A stretch of DNA of 32,090 nucleotides, from assembly GCF_018070075.1 (NCBI RefSeq), contig NZ_JAGPXE010000025.1, positions 1-32,090 of the forward strand. Direction: 5' to 3'. This document shows, in pieces, positions 21,764-29,201 of this stretch (position 1 is its first letter; each line of letters begins with the position of its first letter). The notes below the pieces were generated by a model, which worked only from the letters and a program-made list of their open reading frames with translations, ran no database searches and was not told the DNA's origin. The position numbers and the translations under genes are program-made. This stretch comes from Saccharopolyspora endophytica (GTDB lineage Bacteria > Actinomycetota > Actinomycetes > Mycobacteriales > Pseudonocardiaceae).

Positions 21764-22576
21764 GTGCGTGAACCTGGCCTGGTGGCATCAGACGTGGACG
21801 GAACCCTGCTCGACCCGATGGAGGAGGTGTCCGTCCGGACAGCGGCCACGGTCGGCCGGGTCGCGGCATCGGGAACGCCGTTCGTGCTGGTCACCGGGCG
21901 TCCGCCTAGGTGGATGCCGCGCGTGGTCGCCGCTCTCGGGGTGTCCGGCATCGCGGTGTGCGCCAACGGCGCGGTCACCTACGACACCGCCGCCGACCGG
22001 GTGCTGCACAGCCACGACATCGACGCGGTGACGCTGCACGACGTGGTCCGGGAGCTGCGGCGCGAGCTGACGGGCTGCGCGTTCGCGGTCGAGCGCGCGA
22101 CCCGCAGCGCCCACGACGACCTGCGCGAGCAGTTCCTCGCCGAGGCCGATTTCCACCGCAGCTGGACGAACACCGACATCCGCGTCGCGCCCACCGACGA
22201 GGTGACCGGCAAGCCCGCGATGAAGCTGCTGCTGATGAATCCGGGGATGAACAGCGCCGAGCTGTCGGCGGCCGCCACCGAGATCATCGGCGACCGGCTC
22301 CAGTCCACCTACTCGACGGAATCGGGGCTGATCGAGTTCTCCGCGCCGGGCGTGGACAAGGCGGCGGGACTGGCGGTCGTGGCTGCGGAACTCGGCATCG
22401 CGCGGTCGGAGGTGATCGCCTTCGGCGACATGCCAAACGACGTCCCGATGCTCACCTGGGCCGGGCACGGCGTGGCCATGCGCAACGCCCACCCGGACGC
22501 CCTGGCGGCGGCCGACGAGGTCACCACCACCAACGCGGAGGACGGCGTCGCCCAGGTCCTCGAACGCTGGTGGTGA
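21764..22576 (+). CDS. HAD-superfamily phosphatase, Cof/IIB type
   Basis: A 270-residue HAD hydrolase of the Cof-like IIB subgroup. Motif I is ASDVDGTLLDP with the nucleophile and acid Asp residues. Motif II is in VLVTGRPPRW, and motifs III/IV are PAMKLLLMN and VIAFGDMPNDVPML. The segment between them (GVDKAAGLAVVAAELGI) is also typical. These enzymes dephosphorylate sugar phosphates and cofactors; the substrate is unknown. I prefer the GTG at 21764, since homologues begin close to the DxDGT motif; ATG codons at 21752 and 21755 are alternatives, and the CATGAT there resembles a -10 at leaderless distance. As I recall, Rv3813c lies in a similar position. Confidence 0.9.
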   Translation: MREPGLVASDVDGTLLDPMEEVSVRTAATVGRVAASGTPFVLVTGRPPRWMPRVVAALGVSGIAVCANGAVTYDTAADRVLHSHDIDAVTLHDVVRELRRELTGCAFAVERATRSAHDDLREQFLAEADFHRSWTNTDIRVAPTDEVTGKPAMKLLLMNPGMNSAELSAAATEIIGDRLQSTYSTESGLIEFSAPGVDKAAGLAVVAAELGIARSEVIAFGDMPNDVPMLTWAGHGVAMRNAHPDALAAADEVTTTNAEDGVAQVLERWW

Positions 22577-22580
22577 AACC

Positions 22581-22615
22581 GAGCGGCGCCTCCCCAACCT
22601 GGGCAGACGCCGCTC
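22581..22615. terminator. Convergent hairpin terminator candidate
   Basis: An 8-bp perfect stem (22581-22588 with 22608-22615, GAGCGGCG/CGCCGCTC) lies 4 nt after the HAD stop, between convergent genes. It lacks a T-run. Confidence 0.5.
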
Positions 22616-22640
22616 AGAGACGAGTGGCCCCCGATTCCAG

Positions 22641-22688
22641 TGGAAGTCGGGAACCGGGTTTCAATGGAAGTCGGGAACCGGGTTTCAG
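22641..22688 (+). repeat. 24-bp tandem repeat, two copies plus partial flanks
   Basis: Units at 22641-22664 and 22665-22688 differ only in their last base (A or G). Partial units flank them: CGATTCCAG before and TGGAATCCGGGG after. Each unit contains TGGAAGTCGGG and ACCGGGTTTCA. The repeat lies between the HAD gene and the convergent amidase gene. It is too few and too short to be CRISPR. Confidence 0.8.
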
Positions 22689-22713
22689 TGGAATCCGGGG
22701 CTTCCGGCTGGGT

Positions 22714-23772
22714 TCAGGGCTGGGTGGAGCGCTGGGCGTCCGCGGCCTGGGACCTGATGGCGCCGAGCTGGTCGTAGCCTCGCTTGCCCGGGCAGGCCGT
22801 GTAGGCGGCGTCGCGGTGGCCGAAGATCGTGGGCAGCGTGACCTCCGTGCCCGCCGGGTACTTCGAGCCCTTCGGCGCTTCGGAGACCAGGCGCGTGGTG
22901 CCGTCGGCCGGAACGCCCTTGGTCTCGAGCTTCCAGGCGGCCACGTCGGCCACCGAGCGCACCGTCTTCGACGAGGGCGTCACGCCGTCGTAGTTGCCCA
23001 TCATCGAGATGCCGAAGGTGTGGTCGTTGAACCCGCGCACGTGACCGCCGACCACCTCGCCCGCGAGACCGCCCGTGCGGCCCTCGAAGACGGTGCCGCA
23101 CTTGTCGACCAGCGCGTGGTAGCCGATGTCGCCCCAGCCCAGCTCGACCGCGTGGTACTGGTAGATGCCGCGCACGATCTTGGCGGACTCGTCGCAGGTG
23201 TAGTCGTTGGTGCCCGCGGTGTGGTGCACGACGGCGGCCTTGGTGGTGGTCCGCTCGACCGGCCAGGTCATCTTCGACTCGTCCGCGCCCCACTGCGCGC
23301 GGGTGACCACCGGCGGAGCGCCCGCGACGGGCGTGCTGATCTCGGGCGCGACGACCTGCTGGCCGGGGTCGATGCCGATGAGCTGCAGCTGGTCGGTGAT
23401 GTCCTGACCGCGCCTGTCCGCGCGGACCTGCACGTCGTTGCTGCGGCCGGTCCACATCGGCTCGCTGCCGCCCTCCTCGGCTTCCAGCGGAGTCCACGAG
23501 CCCCAGCCCTGAGAGGTGCGGGTGCGCACCTCGATGCGGTCCGGTGCCGGTCCTCGCCAGGTGAATCCGACCAGCTCGAAGGCCTTCTCGCTGTGCACCT
23601 CGCGGACCGCGGCCCGCGTGGTGGCCGCGTCGCGCAACGGGATCCGGACGGTCTGCACCTCGGGCGGTTCGGGGGCCGGACCGGCGGCGCCGGCAGGCCC
23701 GGAGATCGGAAGAACGGCCATGGTCAGCAGGGCGGTGGCCGCCAGCCTCGGACGTGCGGACCGAAAACGCAT
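22714..23772 (-). CDS. Secreted peptidoglycan-recognition/N-acetylmuramoyl-L-alanine amidase
   Basis: A 352-residue exported protein. A Sec signal peptide (RSARPRLAATALLTMAVL, cleaved around 25-30 near AGAAG) is followed by an N-terminal linker domain with WGSWTPLEAEEG, and a C-terminal PGRP/amidase_2 domain from about residue 155 (VTRAQWGADES). Zinc ligands are in AAVVHHTAG and GHRDAAYTACPG, with GYHALVDKCGTVFEGR and DHTFGISMMGNYDG between. It would cleave the lactyl-Ala bond of peptidoglycan or remodel the wall. The ATG at 23772 is preceded by GCGAGG. As I recall, Rv3811 is a similar protein next to glf in M. tuberculosis. Confidence 0.93.
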   Translation of the reverse strand: MRFRSARPRLAATALLTMAVLPISGPAGAAGPAPEPPEVQTVRIPLRDAATTRAAVREVHSEKAFELVGFTWRGPAPDRIEVRTRTSQGWGSWTPLEAEEGGSEPMWTGRSNDVQVRADRRGQDITDQLQLIGIDPGQQVVAPEISTPVAGAPPVVTRAQWGADESKMTWPVERTTTKAAVVHHTAGTNDYTCDESAKIVRGIYQYHAVELGWGDIGYHALVDKCGTVFEGRTGGLAGEVVGGHVRGFNDHTFGISMMGNYDGVTPSSKTVRSVADVAAWKLETKGVPADGTTRLVSEAPKGSKYPAGTEVTLPTIFGHRDAAYTACPGKRGYDQLGAIRSQAADAQRSTQP

Positions 23773-23906
23773 GGGCGATACCTCGCTTCGACTGGAGGGC
23801 GGGTGTCCTTTGTCGACACCCGCTTCCTGGCGAAGAACGAGTATGAGTCCGGAACCGATCATTCGCCTTCCGGAACTCCGTTATGCCCGAATCCGCGGGC
23901 CGGGTT

Positions 23907-25148
23907 TCAGCGCCCCGGAATGAGAGAACCGTTCGGGAATTCCGGGGAATTCACCGGGCGCCGCCCGAATCGCACATAAGCCACCGCCGCGCACACCAGG
24001 AATCCGATCCCGATCAACGTGTAGGCGTTGCCGACGATCTGCTGCGAGAAAGTCCAGTCGAGTTCGCGATCGCCGGTGTTGGGCAGGTACCACTGCGGCC
24101 CGGCCAGAACCGTGATCGCCGAGATCACCACGGCGATGGTCATCCCGTGCCAGCGGTTGCGCAGCGACATCATGAACACCAGCGCCAGCGCGGGACCCGC
24201 CCACACCCAGTGGTGCGACCAGGAGATCGGCGAGACCAGCAGGACCCACACCGCGTTGAGCACCAGCGCCAGCGGCACGTCGCGCACGCTCAGCGCGTAG
24301 CGGATGCCCATCACGACCAGCGCGAGCAGCAGCAGCGAGCCGGTGATCCACAGCGAGTTGAGCGCGAACCCGGTCAGCTCCTGCTTGGCCAGCAGGCTGC
24401 GCAGCGTCAGGTTGCCCGCGTAGACGGTGCCGAAGGAGTCGCCGGTGGACAGCATCTTGTCCAGCCACCAGTCCGCCGAGTCGTGCGGCGCGGCCAGCAG
24501 TCCCAGGAACACGGTGGAGGCGAACGTGACGCCGGTGATCGACATGGCCCGGTAGTCCCTGCGCAGCAGGAAGAACAGCAGGAAGCCCAGCGGGGTCAGC
24601 TTGATCGCGGCGGCGATGCCGACCAGCATCCCGCGCGGCCAGCGGGTGCGCGGGAGCAGGCAGTCGGCGGCGACCAGGCCCATGAGCACCAGGTTGATCT
24701 GCCCGTAGTTGAGGGTTTCGCGGGCCGGTTCGATCAGCGTCAGCCACGGCAGCAGCAGCGCGGTGGCCACGGCGACCCGGCCGGCGTGGGGCGCGAGGTA
24801 CCGCGAGGAACGGGCCAGCGAGTAGGCGGTCAGCAGGATCGCCAGGTGCGAGCACAGCGCCACTGTCACGACGGCGGCCGTCTCGGACATCCAGGTCAGC
24901 GGGATGAACAACAGCGCGGCGAACGGCGGGTAGATGAACGGCAACGTCGCGGAGTCCGGCGATTCGGGGGTCAGATCGTCGCCGTAGACCTGGTAACCGT
25001 TGAGCCACGCGCGCGCACCAAGCCGGTAAATCTCGGTGTCCATGTAGCCGCGGGTGTCGATCCAGTGCACGAACCAGACCGCCAGCACCTCGAGCACGAT
25101 CGCCGCGATCAGCAAGTGACGCCCGTCACGGGCGCGGGTCGACCCCAC
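23907..25148 (-). CDS. GT87 family polyprenyl-phosphate-dependent glycosyltransferase
   Basis: A 413-residue polytopic membrane protein with about ten hydrophobic helices and the DUF2029/GT87 layout. The first external loop has DTEIYRLGARAWLNGYQVYG, the typical acidic loop of GT-C enzymes, followed by FIYPPFAALLFIP. Later blocks are LNYGQINLVLMGLVAADCLL, KLTPLGFLLFFLLRRD and SPISWSHHWVW. Members use polyprenyl-phosphate mannose or arabinose to build lipomannan and arabinan outside the membrane. The donor cannot be determined, but its place beside the galactan operon suggests envelope glycan synthesis. The start is the GTG at 25148. It diverges from glf across 310 bp. Confidence 0.88.
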   Translation of the reverse strand: MGSTRARDGRHLLIAAIVLEVLAVWFVHWIDTRGYMDTEIYRLGARAWLNGYQVYGDDLTPESPDSATLPFIYPPFAALLFIPLTWMSETAAVVTVALCSHLAILLTAYSLARSSRYLAPHAGRVAVATALLLPWLTLIEPARETLNYGQINLVLMGLVAADCLLPRTRWPRGMLVGIAAAIKLTPLGFLLFFLLRRDYRAMSITGVTFASTVFLGLLAAPHDSADWWLDKMLSTGDSFGTVYAGNLTLRSLLAKQELTGFALNSLWITGSLLLLALVVMGIRYALSVRDVPLALVLNAVWVLLVSPISWSHHWVWAGPALALVFMMSLRNRWHGMTIAVVISAITVLAGPQWYLPNTGDRELDWTFSQQIVGNAYTLIGIGFLVCAAVAYVRFGRRPVNSPEFPNGSLIPGR

Positions 25149-25195
25149 AGCTCACCACCCAGTGTTGCGCGCCCGTCCCGGAGTCTCGGACCTGC

Positions 25196-25210
25196 GTGAA
25201 AGGGTTTCAC
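25196..25210. promoter_or_regulatory. Inverted repeat GTGAAA-N3-TTTCAC, candidate operator
   Basis: A perfect 6-bp inverted repeat with a 3-nt spacer lies about 48 bp upstream of the GT87 start, in the divergent region. Its form is that of a dimeric repressor site. The regulator is not known. Confidence 0.4.
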
Positions 25211-25444
25211 CGGCGCGTCGATACGGCGCGATCGTAGCCCCCGCACGACTCGCCGAGCGGGTCGCCTAACGGGTATTAACAGCCACGAATAGTCGCCGCC
25301 GGTGTCGCCGCAGTCGCCCCTGATGGGTGATGAAATGCCTGGACAACGAGGAATGGGCGGTCTTCAGGAGCGATATCGACACTCTTCGTGGTCATATGTA
25401 GCCAATAACGTCAACGCGGTTTCGGGGTGGCGTCGCGCTACAGC

Positions 25445-25450
25445 TACCCT
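25445..25450 (+). promoter_or_regulatory. -10 element for leaderless glf
   Basis: TACCCT (TANNNT) ends 8 nt before the glf GTG at 25459, with no Shine-Dalgarno. The distance equals that at serS. Confidence 0.45.
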
Positions 25451-25458
25451 CGACGACT

Positions 25459-26649
25459 GTGAGCTTCGCAGGCTATGACCTGATCGTTGTTGGTTCCGGA
25501 TTCTTCGGCCTCACGATCGCAGAGCGCGCCGCCACCCAGCTGGACAAGCGGGTGCTGGTGCTGGACCGACGTGACCACATCGGGGGCAACGCCTACTCGG
25601 AGGCGGAGCCTGAAACCGGTATCGAGGTGCATCGCTACGGTGCGCACCTTTTCCACACCTCGAACAAACGCGTGTGGGATTACGTAAACCAGTTCACCGA
25701 ATTCACCAACTATCAGCACCGGGTGTTCACCAAGCACCAGGGGCAGATTTACTCGTTCCCGATGAACTTGGGCCTGCTGTCCCAGTTCTTCGGTCGTGCG
25801 TTCACCCCGGACGAGGCGAAAGCGCTGGTCGCCGAGCAGGCGGCCGAGATCGACACCGCGGACGCGCAGAACCTGGAAGAGAAGGCGATCTCCCTGATCG
25901 GCCGCCCGCTGTACGAGGCGTTCGTGCGCGGTTACACGGCCAAGCAGTGGCAGACCGACCCCAAGGAACTGCCCGCGGCGATCATCAGCCGGCTGCCGGT
26001 TCGCTACAACCTCAACAACCGCTACTTCAACGACGACTTCGAGGGGCTGCCCGTCGAGGGCTACACCGCGTGGTTGGAGAAGATGGCGGAGAACCCGAAC
26101 ATCGACGTCCGGCTGGCGACGGACTTCTTCGACGTTCGCGGTGAGCTGCCCACCGACGTCCCGGTCGTCTACACCGGTCCGCTGGACCAGTACTTCGACT
26201 ACGCCGAGGGCGAGCTGGGCTGGCGCACCCTGGACTTCGAGACCGAGGTCGTGGCCACGGGCGACTTCCAGGGCACGTCGGTGATGAACTACGCCGACGA
26301 AGAAGTCCCCTACACCCGGATCCACGAGTTCCGGCACTTCCACCCCGAGCGGGACTACTACCCGTCGGACAAGACGGTGGTCGTGCGCGAGTACTCGCGG
26401 TCCGCGGAGAGCGGGGACGAGCCCTACTACCCGATCAACACCCCGGAGGACCGGCGCAAGCTGGAGGCCTACCGCGAACTGGCCAAGAAGGAGGCCAAGG
26501 AGCGCAAGGTCATCTTCGGTGGTCGACTCGGCACCTACAAGTACCTGGACATGCACATGGCCATCGGCTCGGCGCTGAGCATGTTCGACAACAAGATCGC
26601 TCCATACTTCACCGAGGGCCGTTCGCTGGACGGCTCGCTGGAGGACTGA
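25459..26649 (+). CDS. glf: UDP-galactopyranose mutase
   Basis: A 396-residue flavoenzyme that converts UDP-galactopyranose to UDP-galactofuranose, the donor for galactan. The FAD fold is DLIVVGSGFFGLTIAER, then VLVLDRRDHIGGNAYS; RYGAHLFHTSNKRVWDYV and YTAKQW are active-site segments. The C-terminal NAYS-to-RYSR region includes RHFHPERDYYPSDKTVVVRE and GRLGTYKYLDMHMAIG. The length is normal. The GTG start seems leaderless. The stop is followed after 1 nt by glfT2, so it heads the four-gene operon glf-glfT2-PAP2-ubiA. Confidence 0.97.
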   Translation: MSFAGYDLIVVGSGFFGLTIAERAATQLDKRVLVLDRRDHIGGNAYSEAEPETGIEVHRYGAHLFHTSNKRVWDYVNQFTEFTNYQHRVFTKHQGQIYSFPMNLGLLSQFFGRAFTPDEAKALVAEQAAEIDTADAQNLEEKAISLIGRPLYEAFVRGYTAKQWQTDPKELPAAIISRLPVRYNLNNRYFNDDFEGLPVEGYTAWLEKMAENPNIDVRLATDFFDVRGELPTDVPVVYTGPLDQYFDYAEGELGWRTLDFETEVVATGDFQGTSVMNYADEEVPYTRIHEFRHFHPERDYYPSDKTVVVREYSRSAESGDEPYYPINTPEDRRKLEAYRELAKKEAKERKVIFGGRLGTYKYLDMHMAIGSALSMFDNKIAPYFTEGRSLDGSLED

Positions 26650-26650
26650 C

Positions 26651-28606
26651 GTGACCGACCGGACCCCCCGAGAGCCCAACGCCGCTGGGGAGAGCAAGCT
26701 CAGCGACGTCACTTCGGTGCGCGCCGGGACCTCGGACGTGGCGCCCGAGCAGGTGCTGCAGCGGATCGTGTTCCCGCGCGGCGAGGACCCGCTGGACGTG
26801 CGTCCGCTCTACATCGACGAACCCGAGGCACTGGCCAGCACGGCCACGGTGGTCTCCCGGCGCAACCTGCGCGTGCCCGCGCACAGCAAGATCTCGCTCG
26901 CGTCCTACTTCAACGCCTTCCCGGCCAGCTACTGGAAGCGTTGGACCAAGATCGAAGAGATCGTGCTGCGGCTGCAGGTCAAGGGGTCCGGTCGGCTCGA
27001 CGTCTACCGCTCGAAGTCCAACGGCGACAGCGTTCACCTGCAGGGCTCCAAGGTCTCCAGCGAGGACTGGACGTCGCTGGAGTTCAAGGTGTCGCTGCAG
27101 CCGTTCGAGGACGGCGGCTGGATCTGGTTCGACCTGTTCACCAACGACGTCGCGCTGGAGATCACCGACGCCGCGTGGACGACCGACCAGCCCATGCCCA
27201 AGCAGCAGGTCGTCGTCGGCACCACCACCATCCGGCCCTCGGAGTGCATCGAGGCGCTCAAGACCCTCGGGGAAGACCCGCAGGTCATGGCCGTGGTGGA
27301 GCGGGTCATCGTGGCCGACCAGGGCCCGCAGAAGATCCACGAGGTCGAGGGCTTCGACGAGGCCGCCAAGGCCATCGGCGACAAGCTGCACGTCATCGAG
27401 CAGGACAACCTCGGTGGGTCCGGCGGTTTCGGCCGGGTCATGTACGAGGGCATCCACAACTCGAACGCCGCCCAGGTGATGGTCATCGACGATGACATCG
27501 CCCTGGAACCGGACGGTGTGCTGCGGGCCAACGCCTTCGCCCGCGCCGCCACCCACCCGGTCATCGTCGGTGGTCAGATGCTCAACCTGCAGGCCCGCTC
27601 GCGGCTGCACACCATGGGCGAGGTCGTCGACCTCGGCCAGGGCATCTGGCGCGCGGCGCCGGGCGCGGTCACCGACCACGACTTCGCCAAGAAGCCGCTG
27701 CGCAAGACCAAGAAGCTGCACCAGCGCGTCCACTCCACCTACAACGGCTGGTGGATGTGCCTGTTCCCGCGCGAGATCATCGAGCGCACCGGTCTGCCGC
27801 TGCCGCTGTTCATCAAGCACGACGACTCGGAGTACTCGCTGCGCGCGGGCGGCCACGGCTACCCGACGGTGACGCTGCCGGGTGCGGCGATCTGGCACAT
27901 GCCGTGGACCGACAAGAACGACGCCACGGACTGGACCGCCTACTTCCACACTCGCAACCGGCTGATCCTGGCCGCGCTGCACAGCCCGGAAGAGGTCAAG
28001 AACAACATCGTCAAGCAGGGCCTCAAGCTCACGCTGCGGCACCTGCTGTCGATGGAGTACTCGACGGTCGCGGTCCAGCAGAAGGCCATCGAGGACTTCC
28101 TGAAGGGCCCGTCGGGCCTGTTCGACAGCCTGCGCACGGCATTGCCCGAGGTCCGCGAGCTGCGCAAGGACTACGACGACGCCAAGACGCTCCCGTCGGC
28201 GCGGGAGTTCCCGCCGCCGACCGCGGACCCGATCATGGCCGAGGGCCTGCTCAACCCGCCGGTGAACCCGGCGGTGATCGCGGCGCGCGCGTCCAAGGCG
28301 CTGCTGCACAACCTCAAGGAACCTTCGCACGACGCGTCGGACCGGCCGCAGCTCAACGTTCCGGCCGCCGCCGCCCGCTGGTTCCTGCTGGGCAACCTGG
28401 ACAGCGCCACGGTGTCCAACGCCGACGGCAGCGGGGTGGCGTTCCGCCGCCGCGACCCGGAGACGTTCCGCCGGCTGGGCCTGGAGTCCTTGGCCAACTA
28501 CAAGCGGCTCGGCCAGGAGTGGGCGCGGCTGCGCGAGGAGTACCGGGCCGCGCTGCCGGAGCTGACCAGCGCTGAGTCCTGGAAGCAAGTCTTTGATCCC
28601 CAATGA
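26651..28606 (+). CDS. glfT2: Galactofuranosyltransferase GlfT2
   Basis: A 651-residue GT2-family polymerising transferase that extends galactan on the decaprenyl-linked precursor with UDP-Galf. An N-terminal beta-sandwich (about 30-180, WKRWTKIEEIVLRLQVKGSG) precedes the GT-A domain. The metal-binding DDD is at 280-282 (VMVIDDDIALEP). The catalytic segments FIKHDDSEYSLRAGG and AAIWHMPWTDKNDATDWTAY follow, and a helical C-terminal region completes the mycobacterial-type layout. The GTG is 1 nt after the glf stop. Its own stop is close to or overlaps the PAP2 start. Confidence 0.96.
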   Translation: MTDRTPREPNAAGESKLSDVTSVRAGTSDVAPEQVLQRIVFPRGEDPLDVRPLYIDEPEALASTATVVSRRNLRVPAHSKISLASYFNAFPASYWKRWTKIEEIVLRLQVKGSGRLDVYRSKSNGDSVHLQGSKVSSEDWTSLEFKVSLQPFEDGGWIWFDLFTNDVALEITDAAWTTDQPMPKQQVVVGTTTIRPSECIEALKTLGEDPQVMAVVERVIVADQGPQKIHEVEGFDEAAKAIGDKLHVIEQDNLGGSGGFGRVMYEGIHNSNAAQVMVIDDDIALEPDGVLRANAFARAATHPVIVGGQMLNLQARSRLHTMGEVVDLGQGIWRAAPGAVTDHDFAKKPLRKTKKLHQRVHSTYNGWWMCLFPREIIERTGLPLPLFIKHDDSEYSLRAGGHGYPTVTLPGAAIWHMPWTDKNDATDWTAYFHTRNRLILAALHSPEEVKNNIVKQGLKLTLRHLLSMEYSTVAVQQKAIEDFLKGPSGLFDSLRTALPEVRELRKDYDDAKTLPSAREFPPPTADPIMAEGLLNPPVNPAVIAARASKALLHNLKEPSHDASDRPQLNVPAAAARWFLLGNLDSATVSNADGSGVAFRRRDPETFRRLGLESLANYKRLGQEWARLREEYRAALPELTSAESWKQVFDPQ

Positions 28607-28628
28607 CGCCGACTTTCCCGGAGACGAA

Positions 28629-29201
28629 GTGGCAGAGCTGACTACGCTGATCGCCCCCGAGGACGTGACCGACCTCAAGCACGATGAGGAGGTCACGGCC
28701 GAGACCATCGCGCTGCGCAAGGTGCAGGGCGCGCTGGCCAAGCCCGCGGTCGTCAAGACGGCGCACGCGATGTCGCTGTTCGGTGAGCACGCCGCAGGGT
28801 GGCTGGCCATCGGCGCGGTCGGTGCGCTGGTCGACCGCAAGCGCCGCGGTGAGTGGGTCACCGCCGCGGCAGGGGTCGCCGCCGCGCACGCGGCGTCGAT
28901 CGCGGTCAAGCGGGTGGTCCGCCGCCCGCGTCCGAAAGACCCCGAGATCCAGGTGCTGGTCGGTACGCCGAGCCAGTTGAGCTTCCCGTCCTCGCACGCG
29001 ACGTCCACGACGGCCGCCGCGGTGCTCTACGGCGGGTTGACCGGCAAGAAGCTGACCCCGGCGATCGTGCCGCCCATGATGGTCAGCCGACTTGTCCTGG
29101 GGGTTCATTACCCGAGCGATGTGGTCGCCGGTTCGGTGCTCGGCGGTGCCGTTGCACTGGTCACCCGGCGGTTCATGAGACGGCGGAGGAACCGTGCCTG
29201 A
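28629..29201 (+). CDS. PAP2-superfamily phosphatase (decaprenyl-phosphoribose 5-phosphate phosphatase-like)
   Basis: A 190-residue membrane phosphatase of the PAP2 family. The three motifs are present: KRVVRRPRP (C1), SFPSSHATST (C2) and SRLVLGVHYPSDVVAG (C3, with the His nucleophile region). In mycobacteria the equivalent (Rv3807c) is proposed to remove the 5-phosphate from decaprenylphosphoryl-5-phosphoribose made by the UbiA protein encoded next. The start is uncertain. The GTG at 28629 has GGAGA 4 nt upstream; a TTG at 28593, within glfT2, would add 12 residues. It overlaps the ubiA start by 8 nt. Confidence 0.92.
   Translation: MAELTTLIAPEDVTDLKHDEEVTAETIALRKVQGALAKPAVVKTAHAMSLFGEHAAGWLAIGAVGALVDRKRRGEWVTAAAGVAAAHAASIAVKRVVRRPRPKDPEIQVLVGTPSQLSFPSSHATSTTAAAVLYGGLTGKKLTPAIVPPMMVSRLVLGVHYPSDVVAGSVLGGAVALVTRRFMRRRRNRA

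Larger units (their letters stand above)
25149..25458. other. 310-bp divergent promoter region, GT87 and glf
   Basis: No gene is supported. It is relatively AT-rich between about 25330 and 25420, which fits promoter DNA. It contains the inverted repeat at 25196-25210 and the likely glf -10 at 25445-25450. Confidence 0.6.

Noticed and set aside
22641..22688. CRISPR-like repeats
   Set aside because: The units are directly adjacent with no spacers, only two copies exist, and no cas gene is present.
21910..23979. 689-codon plus-strand open frame across the HAD gene and amidase
   Set aside because: It is shadow coding crossing two real genes and a tandem repeat, with no motif.
26609..29008. 799-codon minus-strand open frame opposite glfT2 and the PAP2 gene
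   Set aside because: It is antisense to two genes with clear motifs; composition rich in Arg, Val and Gly is typical of GC-rich shadow frames.
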